A stretch of DNA of 64,000 bases, taken from JAFGPL01 sp963781805. GTDB lineage: Bacteria > Bacteroidota > Bacteroidia > Bacteroidales > UBA10428. Made by a program: the position numbers and the translations under genes. The notes under the pieces were generated by a model. It worked only from the letters and a program-made list of their open reading frames with translations, made no database searches and was not told where the DNA came from. Location of the stretch: assembly GCA_963781805.1 (NCBI GenBank), contig CAWAHF010000004.1:2728001-2792000 (forward strand), read 5' to 3'. How positions within the stretch are numbered: position 1 is the first letter of the stretch; each line of letters opens with the position of its first letter. This document shows, one piece after another, positions 55,616-64,000 of this stretch.

Positions 55616-56602
55616 ATGAAATCATTTATTGCTAGATTTTTTATCTTTTCCCTGCCGGTTTTGCTGTTGGTAATTCCAGCTGACTTATTTCTATCAAATA
55701 ACCTTAAAAAATCCGAGTCTTTTGTTAGCGGAGAATACATGGTATGGAATGATATATACGAAAGTAAAATTAATGCTGATCTGTTAATTTACGGTGCATC
55801 CAGAGCTATGGTGAGTTTTAATACTTCGCTAATGGAGGATAGTCTAAACAGAAGCTGCTTTAATATGGGCTTAAACGGTCTCGGATTTTGGCATATTTAT
55901 CTGAGACATCGGGAATATCTCAAACATAACAAACCACCCAAGTATATAATCTATTCAATTGATATTACTGCCCTGGTTAAAGATGAAAGCTTATACAATG
56001 AAGACCAGTTTTTGCCTTATATGTTCTGTGATAAAAATATGTACAAATATCTAAGCAAAATCAACAGTTTTAACTTTTTTGATTTCTATATTCCTATGGT
56101 ACGTTATTTTGGTAGGAGAAATGCCATTGATTGTGCCTTAAAAAATTTTCTGTTTAGAAAGGATACTGTCCCCTACAGAACCAAGGGATATGTTGGTATG
56201 GACCTTCAATGGAATGACGATTTTGATAATGCAAGGGAAAAATTAGATCGGCTTGAAATAAAGGTAGATTCAACTTCTATTGATTTATTTGATGACTTTC
56301 TTCATGAATGTAAAATGAAAAATATTAAAGTTATTTTTGTTTATGCACCTGAATACATTGAAGGTCAGGAGTTTGTTAAAAACAGAGAAGATGTAATTAA
56401 ATTGTACTCTGAATTTTCAAAAAAATATAATATTCCCTTTATTGATTATTCCAATGATGACATGTGTTATCAAAAAAAATATTTTTATAATTCGTCACAT
56501 TTAAATAGGACTGGATCTAATTATTTTACAGAAAAATTTATCCGATATCTAAAAAACTCAAATTCGGAACATGGTATTTGTGTAACTGATAAGAATAAAT
56601 AA
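55616..56602 (+). CDS. Membrane-anchored SGNH-like acyltransferase partner
   Basis: This 328-residue protein has an N-terminal membrane anchor (FFIFSLPVLLLVIPADLFL) and an SGNH-like periplasmic domain: LLIYGASRAMVSF with the block I Gly-x-Ser, FNMGLNGLG (block II/III Gly and Asn), and NSSHLNRTG near the C-terminus with the catalytic His. The position that is Asp in canonical DxxH reads Asn here, so the catalytic base arrangement may differ. It follows MBOAT by two bases; the pair is like AlgI with AlgJ/AlgX and would O-acylate a polysaccharide. Confidence 0.8.
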   Translation: MKSFIARFFIFSLPVLLLVIPADLFLSNNLKKSESFVSGEYMVWNDIYESKINADLLIYGASRAMVSFNTSLMEDSLNRSCFNMGLNGLGFWHIYLRHREYLKHNKPPKYIIYSIDITALVKDESLYNEDQFLPYMFCDKNMYKYLSKINSFNFFDFYIPMVRYFGRRNAIDCALKNFLFRKDTVPYRTKGYVGMDLQWNDDFDNAREKLDRLEIKVDSTSIDLFDDFLHECKMKNIKVIFVYAPEYIEGQEFVKNREDVIKLYSEFSKKYNIPFIDYSNDDMCYQKKYFYNSSHLNRTGSNYFTEKFIRYLKNSNSEHGICVTDKNK

Positions 56603-56800
56603 TGTCCTTATCCTAAAAGTAATGTGTAGTATGAACTTCACTAACTTGTAAATAATTTATTGATTTTGTTTAGTAATTCCAGTATATCTAAAAATTAGAT
56701 GTTGGCTATTAATCTGAAAGAAAAATCATAGCTTGTCAGGTTACCAAATGAGGCATAAATAATGGCTGCATGAATTATAAATAAAAATAATTTTAGTAAA

Positions 56801-57670
56801 TTATATCAATTCACCTGTAAGTCGGGTACCCTTACCTTGATTTTCAATAATATCTATAATCCTACTAAACAATAATTTGGCAGCTCTACCTGCAAATTCC
56901 TCATTCGGATGAGCATCATTTACCGAGGTTGCATACTTATCCCTGAAATATAGCGTACCTTCAGTTTGTAGTGAATACAGGTCCCAAAGATATATATTGT
57001 CATTAGTTAAATCCCATTCATTAACGACCCAATGGTGAAATTCTTTTGCTCTTTCTGCTTGATCATCTGTAATACCTGATTTTACTTGTGTAGCTCCCGT
57101 AAACAAAATGAATTTTGTATTGGGAAATTTATGCATTTTATTTCTTAGTGCTATATATTGAAGCTTATAATTTGAGAGGGTCTGTGTATCGGAATTGATA
57201 TCAGCTGAATCTTCGTCTGCCATAATATTGCATACAGGGAAACAATGTTTAAAAATAATAATCTGGTATTTTTTGGTTAGCATCTCAAGGGTAGGTTCTT
57301 CCATAAATGCTGTATCGCCCGCGTTTTTTACCCAAATATTGTAATAATCATATGGATAATTACTCCATCCGTAAGGTGCAGCTTTAGGAAATACCATTTC
57401 TTTAATGAGGTAATTTTTAGCATGTTTCTTATTATAATTCTTAAACAATAAAGGCAGTTGATTTTCCTTTTCAATCATGCCAGCTAGCCTGCTACTTATC
57501 TTACTTACTGATTTGGTAATCAGTGAAGAGGTTTTACCCTTCCATATAGCGGCTCCTGTACTATGATGAAGAAAAATTATATTCATATCAGAAGTCTTTT
57601 CTTTTTGTCTGCACGAAATTAATGGAATAATTGTTAATAATGCAATTAAAATGAGGGGTTTTACTTTCAT
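56801..57670 (-). CDS. SGNH-hydrolase-like lipoprotein
   Basis: This 289-residue protein, the only gene of the window on the minus strand, has a lipoprotein signal ending in LISC (Cys20). The mature protein starts with FLHHSTGAAIWKG, in which the Ser is a candidate nucleophile, and ends with VNDAHPNEEFAG, a candidate Asp-x-His block of SGNH enzymes. This pattern occurs in poorly characterised SGNH-like proteins. It could deacylate the polysaccharide acylated by the adjacent MBOAT/SGNH pair, which is inference from position only. A -7-like CAAATATA (reverse TAnnTTTG) lies upstream at 57747-57754. Confidence 0.72.
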   Translation of the reverse strand: MKVKPLILIALLTIIPLISCRQKEKTSDMNIIFLHHSTGAAIWKGKTSSLITKSVSKISSRLAGMIEKENQLPLLFKNYNKKHAKNYLIKEMVFPKAAPYGWSNYPYDYYNIWVKNAGDTAFMEEPTLEMLTKKYQIIIFKHCFPVCNIMADEDSADINSDTQTLSNYKLQYIALRNKMHKFPNTKFILFTGATQVKSGITDDQAERAKEFHHWVVNEWDLTNDNIYLWDLYSLQTEGTLYFRDKYATSVNDAHPNEEFAGRAAKLLFSRIIDIIENQGKGTRLTGELI

Positions 57671-58401
57671 AATGATTTAATTTGCATATAGTTAATAAAA
57701 TTATTTTTCAGAAATGTTCTATTCGTAAGTGATTCCTGGTATTTAACAAATATAAAAATAAATTGTTTGACATTAATGGAGGAATGCTCTGTCGCGTATG
57801 TCACTAATCCTCAAATAATTTGAGTTGTACATTTTTAATATACTATCTTATGACCTATTAATACGAAAACAGAAGGTTACTTTATCCTTACCATTTGATC
57901 ACATGATCACTCTTTTTGAAAGTAATAATTCCCTGAGAGTTTTTTTAAATCGTTTTTCTTAAAGTACTTTTCAATATTCACTTTTCAGTTGAAACAGAAA
58001 TTAAAGTCTTTAGAGCTATAAATATAGAGGATAATCAGATTTGCAACTCTAATCAATAATTTTCGTATACTGATCAATGATTTATTTGTTTTCATCATAA
58101 TATTTTATGTATTCGTCAATAAAAGTTTTCGTTGAATTATTATTTAAATGTTATCGTAAAAGATGATATTTTCAGAATTTTAAACATGTAAATAATAAAC
58201 GTAATTTTTTCAAGTAAATACAATATCCATGGCTTAATATGATAAAAGTGATAAGATATTAAGATCATCATCAAATAAAACACAAATTAATGCAGGATAT
58301 ATGGTAAATCAAGTGAAGTAGAATTCTTAAGAATTGATCAAGAGGGATTGACTTAAATATCGAGATAGATAAGAATTAATTACCTATAATACATATTAAA
58401 A
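57671..58401. other. Divergent intergenic region with conserved element
   Basis: This 731-bp AT-rich stretch separates the minus-strand lipoprotein from the beta-helix gene. It has a reverse-strand -7-like motif (57747-57754), a TGATCA-CA-TGATCA motif at 57896-57909, and a 71-bp element (58051-58121) that recurs before the next beta-helix gene. No ORF is supported. Confidence 0.5.
58051..58121 (+). promoter_or_regulatory. Conserved upstream element, copy 1
   Basis: An ungapped alignment with 60822-60892 gives about 53 of 71 matching positions, with 28 of the first 31 identical (core ATTTTCGTATACT) and a second identical block ATTCGTCAA at the end. It lies about 350 bp before the beta-helix gene start. 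Surrounding intergenic DNA does not align obviously, so the element may be a binding site or leader RNA kept in common by the two paralogues. Confidence 0.45.
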
Positions 58402-60531
58402 ATGAAAATTAAAGCAGTACTTATAATTTCAGTATTATTATTTTTCACCATCGCAGGTAATGCAGAAACATATTTCGTTGCCACCTATGGAAATGATGAT
58501 AATACAGGGACCTTTGATAAACCATGGGCAACATGGCAAAAAGCTTTTGAAACGGCTCACGCAGGTGATACAGTATATTTTAGAGGAGGTGTTTATTATA
58601 AACTAACACCTGAATCAGCAGATATTGTACCACGAGATGGTCATGGAAATAGTGGCACAGCTGATAATTATATTCATTATCTTAATTATCCGGGAGAAAC
58701 CCCGATACTCGATTGTTCTCTGATTCTTCCCAATAGACCAAACGGTGAAAACTATGAATACAATGCCGGTTTATATATTGATGGGGCCAGTTATCTTCAT
58801 TTCAGGGGTTTGACAATTAAAAATGTTGTCCAGGCATATGATTATGTCTTCTCACAAGGACTTGTTTGTGTTGATAGTAAGTTTCAAATTTTTGAAAATA
58901 TTACAGTTTGCGATATTACCGGAAGAGGAATATATTATTCTCCAACGTATGCTCCCGATTCAACTTATTTTATAAACTGTGATGTCTATAATTGTGTTGA
59001 TAGCTTTTATTCCGGAGGATTTGCCGGAGGTTGGGGAGACGGTTTCAATGCCGGGAATGAGGATAATTCATATTTAGTTTTTGATGGTTGCCGGGTTTGG
59101 AATTGTTCTGACGATGCATTTAACACATGGGGACAAGGATTATTGGTTGTTAAGAATTGCTGGGCCTTTAAAAATGGCAGATTGGATGGCGACGGATGTG
59201 GATTTAAGATGAATGTTCCCTGGGATGAAAATGATCCTGATTTGCATAGAATTTTTACAAATAATATATCGGCTTATAATTCTGGTAATACAGGTGCGGG
59301 ATTTACGGAAAATAACAATGGAATGGTGACTGTAAGTTCTCATATGTATAATAATACTTCCTACAAGAACATGACAGGATTTACCACAATCGGGCATAAT
59401 GAAGGTCCGCAGCGGAATAATGTATACCGTAACAATATTGCATATGACAATTCCCAGTATAACGACGAAGAAAGTCAGGGTGGCATATTTTATACAAATG
59501 ATCATAATTCATGGAATACAACACTCGGAGTGACCGTAACAGATGCTGATTTTTTAAGTCTTGATGTAGATCAGCTTGCCCGGCCAAGAAAGAGCGACGG
59601 CTCATTACCTGATATAGATTTTTTAAAACTGGCATCAAATTCCGATCTTATTAATAAAGGAATTGACGTGGGATTACCTTATAATGGAAGTGCCCCGGAT
59701 CTTGGTTACTGTGAGTATGCTATATTGGTAGCTGGTATAACGGTTACAGGCGACGGAGGTTCTTCAACAATTGATACTGACAACGGAACGCTACAATTAA
59801 TTGCCTCTGTTTTACCGGATGATGCTACAAATAAAGCCATGACCTGGTCAATACAAAACGGAACAGGACAGGCTATTATCAACTCTTCTGGCCTGGTTAC
59901 AGCCTTGGAAAGTGGTACGGTTATGGCAAGGGCTACTGCCAACGATGGCAGTGAAGTATATGGTCAACTTGAGATATCTATTACAAATCAGGTATTTATA
60001 CCGGTAACTGGAATTACTCTCAATGGTACCGGAGGGTCAACAATTATAAATACAAATCAGGGTACGTTACAGTTAATTGCTACGATCTCACCAGGGAATG
60101 CTGATTATAATAATTTAGCCTGGTCAATACAAAACGGAACAGGAGAGGCAACCATCAACTCCTCTGGTCTGGTAAAAGCTGTTTCAAATGGTACAGTAAC
60201 GGCCAAGGCATCAGCTGTTGACGGTTCTGGAGAATATGGTACACTTGTTATTATCATTACAGGACAAACGCCAACCATAACAATGGATAAGACTTTAAAT
60301 TCTGAATATTATATTATACAACAACCTGATCAACTTATACTTAAATCTAATAATCTGTCAATGGATAATAAACATCTTTCGGTCTATTCCATGCAAGGAA
60401 GACTGTTATATCAAAAAGAAACAGAGAATAATTCGATAATTCTTGATATTTCATCATTTTCTTCAGGTATATATATTATCACACTTACAGGAAAACAAGA
60501 GATTATTCCATTTAAAGTTTCAATTCCCTGA
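58402..60531 (+). CDS. Secreted beta-helix protein with two BIG_2 domains and T9SS signal
   Basis: This 709-residue protein has a signal peptide (KIKAVLIISVLLFFTIAGNA), a parallel beta-helix domain to about residue 440 (YFVATYGNDDNTGTFDKPW, DTVYFRGGVYY, then the Asn-rich ladder), two BIG_2 bacterial Ig-like domains (about 448-530 and 535-620, each with TWSIQNGTG or AWSIQNGTG and SSGLVxA motifs), and a C-terminal T9SS type A sorting domain (LSVYSMQGRLLYQKE, SSFSSGIYIITLTG). The beta-helix part is very close to those at 37031 and 61306. Probable role: surface-bound polysaccharide binding or lyase. Catalytic residues cannot be assigned by eye. Confidence 0.87.
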   Translation: MKIKAVLIISVLLFFTIAGNAETYFVATYGNDDNTGTFDKPWATWQKAFETAHAGDTVYFRGGVYYKLTPESADIVPRDGHGNSGTADNYIHYLNYPGETPILDCSLILPNRPNGENYEYNAGLYIDGASYLHFRGLTIKNVVQAYDYVFSQGLVCVDSKFQIFENITVCDITGRGIYYSPTYAPDSTYFINCDVYNCVDSFYSGGFAGGWGDGFNAGNEDNSYLVFDGCRVWNCSDDAFNTWGQGLLVVKNCWAFKNGRLDGDGCGFKMNVPWDENDPDLHRIFTNNISAYNSGNTGAGFTENNNGMVTVSSHMYNNTSYKNMTGFTTIGHNEGPQRNNVYRNNIAYDNSQYNDEESQGGIFYTNDHNSWNTTLGVTVTDADFLSLDVDQLARPRKSDGSLPDIDFLKLASNSDLINKGIDVGLPYNGSAPDLGYCEYAILVAGITVTGDGGSSTIDTDNGTLQLIASVLPDDATNKAMTWSIQNGTGQAIINSSGLVTALESGTVMARATANDGSEVYGQLEISITNQVFIPVTGITLNGTGGSTIINTNQGTLQLIATISPGNADYNNLAWSIQNGTGEATINSSGLVKAVSNGTVTAKASAVDGSGEYGTLVIIITGQTPTITMDKTLNSEYYIIQQPDQLILKSNNLSMDNKHLSVYSMQGRLLYQKETENNSIILDISSFSSGIYIITLTGKQEIIPFKVSIP

Positions 60532-60590
60532 TTATTAATTTGAGTTCAGAATAAATTAGTATAGCTTGAACTCAATACAAAATGTTTATT

Positions 60591-60628
60591 ATTCAATAGC
60601 CTCGGGTTTAGACCTGAGGCTATTGAAT
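60591..60628 (+). terminator. Strong stem-loop terminator after the beta-helix/T9SS gene
   Basis: ATTCAATAGCCTCGGGT and ACCTGAGGCTATTGAAT pair over 17 positions, all Watson-Crick except one G-U, closed by a four-base loop TTAG. A short TT run and AT-rich tail follow. It lies about 60 bp after the stop codon. The tail is weak in T but the stem is very stable. Confidence 0.75.
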
Positions 60629-60821
60629 TTATATAAATAAGTTTAGAAATCAAACCCTTATACATTACAAGAATAATTGTTTTAACTCATAGATTACATT
60701 TTCAATATTCAATAATTCTCCGTCATTGAATAATTAATGGGCAATAATTGCTTTTTCACTATTTCTTAAATAAAAATATAATCTACCAGGTTAAATTTTG
60801 GATATTATCTACCGAAACATT

Positions 60822-60892
60822 AATCAATGATTTTCGTATACTCATCAAAGATATATTGATGTTTATCACCAAATCAAGTCAATTCGTCAAAA
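60822..60892 (+). promoter_or_regulatory. Conserved upstream element, copy 2
   Basis: This is the partner of 58051-58121, with the same core ATTTTCGTATACT and end block ATTCGTCAA. It is located about 480 bp before the start of the third beta-helix gene and downstream of the previous gene's terminator, so it belongs to the third gene's 5' region and not to a 3' tail. Confidence 0.45.
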
Positions 60893-61305
60893 TTTAATAA
60901 TGGAATAATAATATGCGAATATTCCCATTTCGAAGAGCAGATTCATAATACTGTAATTTAATATATGAAACAAAGACTTTACAGTTTTCAACTATTAAGT
61001 ACTTCAAAACAGTTTAAAATCTAACATAAATTTCAATACAGAGGGTATTATGATGTTGGTGTCATTCAAAATATTATTAATTGTCAATTCAATTTGTTGC
61101 GAATACCTAGTTTATATAATATTCATAATAAGATGAATTATAATTATTTAAATTTCATGATATAAACCATTTTATGAAAACCATACTAATAAACTTATTA
61201 AAAAGATATTTAGAAAATCTAAATTAAGCATGGATTCTATCTCAAACGACAGGATGAATCAGGATTTATGTCAACAATTTTAATATAATTTTAAAAACGC
61301 AAATT

Positions 61306-64000
61306 ATGAAATCATATATTACAACAGCATTATTAGTTTTTACTCTGGTATGTAAAGCCACCACCTATTACGTTGCCCCATCTGGTAATGACAATAACCG
61401 AGGTACCATTAATACACCATGGGCAACCTGGCAAAAAGCATTTGAAACTGCTCAGGCAGGCGATACTGTGTATTTTAGAGGGGGTGTTTATTATAAACAG
61501 CCCGGATATGGAACGGCAGATATTGTGCCGCGTGATGGTCACGGACACAGTGGTACTGCAGGTAATTATATTCATTATCTTAATTATCCGGGAGAAAACC
61601 CAATACTTGATTGTTCTTTAGCTATACCTAAAAAACCAAGCGGTGGAAATTACGAATACAATGCCGGTTTATATATTGATGGGACCAGCTATCTGCATTT
61701 CAGAGGTTTGACAATTACAAATGTATTACAGGTATATGATTATGTTTTCTCACAAGGACTGGTGTGTGTTGATAGTAAGTTTCAAATTTTTGAAAACATG
61801 ACGGTTTCCAATATTACCGGAAGAGGAGTATATTATTCTCCAGCTTATGCTCCTGATTCAACTTATTTTATAAACTGCGACATCTATAATTGTGTTGACA
61901 GCTTTTATTCCGGAGGATTTGCCGGAGGTTGGGGAGACGGTTTTAATATTGGGAATGAGGAAAATTCATATTTACAAATGGTAGGTTGTCGGGTATGGAA
62001 TTGTTCGGATGATGCATTCAATACATGGGGACAGGGATTGTTGGTTGTCAGGAATTGCTGGGCCTTTAAAAACGGGAAATTAGATGGAGACGGTTGCGGA
62101 TTTAAAATGAATGTACCTGAAAAAACAGATAATATTCTTCATCGAATATTTACCAATAATATTTCAGCTTATAACACAGGAAATACAGGAGCCGGATTTA
62201 CAGAAAACAATAATGGCATGCCTTCGGTAAATTCTCACATATATAATAATACTTCTTATCATAATATGACAGGATTTACAACGATAGGCAATTGGAGTGG
62301 TGCAGTTATGAATAATGATTACCGAAATAATATTGCATATGACAATTCCCAATATAATGATGAAGAAAGTCAGGATGGGATTTTTTATACCAATGATCAT
62401 AATTCATGGAATGCTGCATTGGGAGTGACGGTTACAGATGCAGATTTTTTAAGTCTTGATGTAGATCAGCTTGCCCGGCCAAGAAAGAGTGACGGCTCAT
62501 TACCGGATATAGATTTCCTGAAACTGGTATCTAATTCCGATTTAATCGATAAGGGATTTAATGTTGGATTACCTTATAGTGGAAGTGCTCCTGATTTAGG
62601 TTATAGTGAATACAAGGTTCTTGTTTCAGCTATTTCGGTTACAGGGGAAAGTGGAGCCAGTACAATTAACTCAGATAACGGAACCTTGCAGTTATATGCC
62701 ACAATAACACCAGCCAATGCAATTGATAAATCAGTCACATGGTCTATCCAAAACGGAACAGGACATGCTTCAATTAGTAGTTCCGGGCTGGTTACGGCAA
62801 TTACAAATGGAACAGTCATTGCTAAAGCTACAGCAAAAGATGGTAGTGGGGTTTATGGCCAGCTTGAACTAACATTAACTAATCAGACAATTACATTGGT
62901 CACAAATATCACGGTTTCCGGGGCAGGGGGATTAACTACAATAAATACTGACAAGGGAACCTTACAATTATTTTCAGCCGTTTCACCGGATAATGCTGAA
63001 ATTAAAACTGTTACATGGTCCATTATCAATGGTACGGGTCAGGCAACTATAAATCAAAGTGGTCTAATTACTGCTGTTTCAAATGGTGTAGTAACTGCGA
63101 GGGCTACCGCGAAAGACGGAAGCGGAGTTAATGGTCAACTCGGAATAACGATTAGCAATCAGATTATAAATGTCACCGGTATCACAGTTACAGGTGCAGG
63201 TGTGTCAAACAAGATAAATACCGATAAGGGAGAACTACAATTAAGCGCAACCGTTTTGCCAGCTGATGCTACAAATAAAGCTGTAACCTGGTCTGTTACC
63301 AATGGTACCGGGAAGGCTACAATTAATTCATCTGGCCTGTTAACTGCGGTTTCCAATGGTAAGGTTACTGCCAAAGCCAGTGCAAAAGATGGTTCCGGTA
63401 TTTACGGAACATTGACTATAACCATTTCCAATCAGATTATAAGTGTAGCCGAGATTACAGTTTCCGGTGAAAACGGGATCTCTTCTATTCCTATACCGGA
63501 TGGCACATTGCAGCTTTCAGCAATTGTATTACCAACCAATGCAACTGATAAATCTGTAAGTTGGAGGATTGTTAATGGTTCAGGTGAGGCTACTATTAAT
63601 GCTTCAGGATTGGTAACAGCAGTATTGGAAGGAACAGTGACGGCATTTGCGATGTCAAATGATGGATCATCTGTCTCAGGTTCAATGGAAATTACCATTA
63701 CAAATCAGGTTATACTGGTTGATTCAATTATAGTTACTCCGCTTGAAAATTCTGAACCCAAAATCACAAATAAGAGCGGAATGCTACAGATGGTAGCCAA
63801 AGTTTATCCTGAAAAAGCCTCGAACAAAATGGTCAAATGGTCGTTAGAAAACCACACAGGAAATGCTTCCGTCGATGATAATGGTCTATTAACAGCTAAA
63901 TCAAATGGTACGGTGAAAGTTATTGCTGCAGCAGAGGACGGAACCAATGTATCAGGTTTTTGTATGATAACAATTAGCGATCAGGTAATTCCGACAAATC
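61306..64000 (+). CDS. Secreted beta-helix protein with at least five BIG_2 domains (partial)
   Basis: The frame from ATG 61306 stays open to the window end (898 codons seen; 3' end missing). A signal peptide (KSYITTALLVFTLVCKA) is followed by the same beta-helix domain as at 58402 (YYVAPSGNDNNRGTINTPW, DTVYFRGGVYY, DxLARPRKSDGSLPD), then five tandem BIG_2 domains starting near residue 437, with motifs such as VTWSIQNGTG, SSGLVTA and NGTVxAKATA. A T9SS domain probably lies beyond the window, by analogy with its paralogue. Expansion of BIG_2 units from two to five or more distinguishes it from the neighbour and may extend the catalytic or binding domain further from the cell. Confidence 0.88.
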   Translation, partial: MKSYITTALLVFTLVCKATTYYVAPSGNDNNRGTINTPWATWQKAFETAQAGDTVYFRGGVYYKQPGYGTADIVPRDGHGHSGTAGNYIHYLNYPGENPILDCSLAIPKKPSGGNYEYNAGLYIDGTSYLHFRGLTITNVLQVYDYVFSQGLVCVDSKFQIFENMTVSNITGRGVYYSPAYAPDSTYFINCDIYNCVDSFYSGGFAGGWGDGFNIGNEENSYLQMVGCRVWNCSDDAFNTWGQGLLVVRNCWAFKNGKLDGDGCGFKMNVPEKTDNILHRIFTNNISAYNTGNTGAGFTENNNGMPSVNSHIYNNTSYHNMTGFTTIGNWSGAVMNNDYRNNIAYDNSQYNDEESQDGIFYTNDHNSWNAALGVTVTDADFLSLDVDQLARPRKSDGSLPDIDFLKLVSNSDLIDKGFNVGLPYSGSAPDLGYSEYKVLVSAISVTGESGASTINSDNGTLQLYATITPANAIDKSVTWSIQNGTGHASISSSGLVTAITNGTVIAKATAKDGSGVYGQLELTLTNQTITLVTNITVSGAGGLTTINTDKGTLQLFSAVSPDNAEIKTVTWSIINGTGQATINQSGLITAVSNGVVTARATAKDGSGVNGQLGITISNQIINVTGITVTGAGVSNKINTDKGELQLSATVLPADATNKAVTWSVTNGTGKATINSSGLLTAVSNGKVTAKASAKDGSGIYGTLTITISNQIISVAEITVSGENGISSIPIPDGTLQLSAIVLPTNATDKSVSWRIVNGSGEATINASGLVTAVLEGTVTAFAMSNDGSSVSGSMEITITNQVILVDSIIVTPLENSEPKITNKSGMLQMVAKVYPEKASNKMVKWSLENHTGNASVDDNGLLTAKSNGTVKVIAAAEDGTNVSGFCMITISDQVIPTN
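62617..64000 (+). repeat. Tandem BIG_2 domain repeats
   Basis: Five in-frame units of about 270-280 bp each begin near 62637, 62918, 63189, 63463 and 63735, judged by the recurring VTGxxG strand. They are diverged at DNA level, unlike the exact array in the giant gene. The fifth is followed by the start of a possible sixth at the window edge. Confidence 0.8.

Larger units (their letters stand above)
60532..61305. other. Intergenic region between the two BIG_2 beta-helix genes
   Basis: This 774-bp AT-rich stretch contains a strong terminator (60591-60628) and the second copy of the conserved element (60822-60892). I see no supported ORF, RNA gene or complete promoter in the rest. Confidence 0.5.

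Noticed and set aside
56686..56700. ATCTAA-AAA-TTAGAT hairpin as a bidirectional terminator between the convergent genes
   Set aside because: The stem is only six A/T-rich pairs with no T-tract, so it is not convincing as a terminator.
57896..57909. TGATCA-CA-TGATCA motif as an operator
   Set aside because: Each half is a common palindrome, it occurs only once, and nothing ties it to a regulator.

Overview
The window comes from a member of the Bacteroidota, most likely a Bacteroidales or Marinilabiliales-type anaerobe or marine relative. The evidence is the AT-rich base composition, Wza/Wzc/NusG-like genes in the order seen at Bacteroidota capsule loci, at least two proteins with a type IX secretion (T9SS) sorting domain, one promoter of the Bacteroidota type (TTTG, 20 bp, TAnnTTTG), and few Shine-Dalgarno sequences. 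I see no rRNA, tRNA, CRISPR array, insertion sequence or phage genes. Almost every gene is on the + strand.

Region 1 (about 180-36,700) is a long Wzx/Wzy-type surface polysaccharide locus. It opens with an outer-membrane export lipoprotein (Wza-like), a Wzz/tyrosine-kinase co-polymerase (Wzc-like) and a NusG/UpxY-like antiterminator. Sugar-building modules follow. Two FdtA-type ketoisomerases, an FdtB-type transaminase and a formyltransferase-methyltransferase fusion point to a dTDP-3-(form)amido-3,6-dideoxyhexose. A contiguous wecD-wecE-wecF-like set points to Fuc4NAc. Gmd plus a second SDR point to a GDP-6-deoxyhexose. Assembly genes are a Wzx flippase, an EpsG-like Wzy polymerase, six further glycosyltransferases besides WecF and a phosphoglycosyl transferase. 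Decoration genes include two tandem NodB-type deacetylases, a CapA-like metallophosphatase, AsnB, an ATP-grasp ligase, a FemAB-like and a WbqC-like protein each followed by an unusual PLP-fold protein, and a final operon with its own promoter: PIG-L deacetylase, acyl carrier protein, KAS III, SDR and NeuD/PglD acyltransferase.

Region 2 (about 37,000-50,950) encodes secreted proteins: a parallel beta-helix lipoprotein, a 3,569-residue modular repeat protein with a NodB-like C-terminal domain, and a YCF48-like propeller protein with a T9SS signal. The giant gene contains a tandem array of period 1,044 bp that is identical at every base over 3.7 kb, plus an older 1,605-bp duplication.

Region 3 (about 51,190-56,600) is a second, smaller envelope-glycan set: another phosphoglycosyl transferase, a DUF218 membrane protein, a DegT-type transaminase, and an MBOAT O-acyltransferase with an SGNH partner. 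A lone minus-strand SGNH-like lipoprotein follows.

Region 4 (about 58,400 to the window end) holds two more beta-helix proteins closely related to the one in region 2, now carrying bacterial Ig-like (BIG_2) repeats. One ends in a T9SS domain and the other runs off the window. They share a conserved upstream DNA element. I infer that regions 2 and 4 encode surface proteins that bind or modify the polysaccharide made by regions 1 and 3. The sequence does not prove this.
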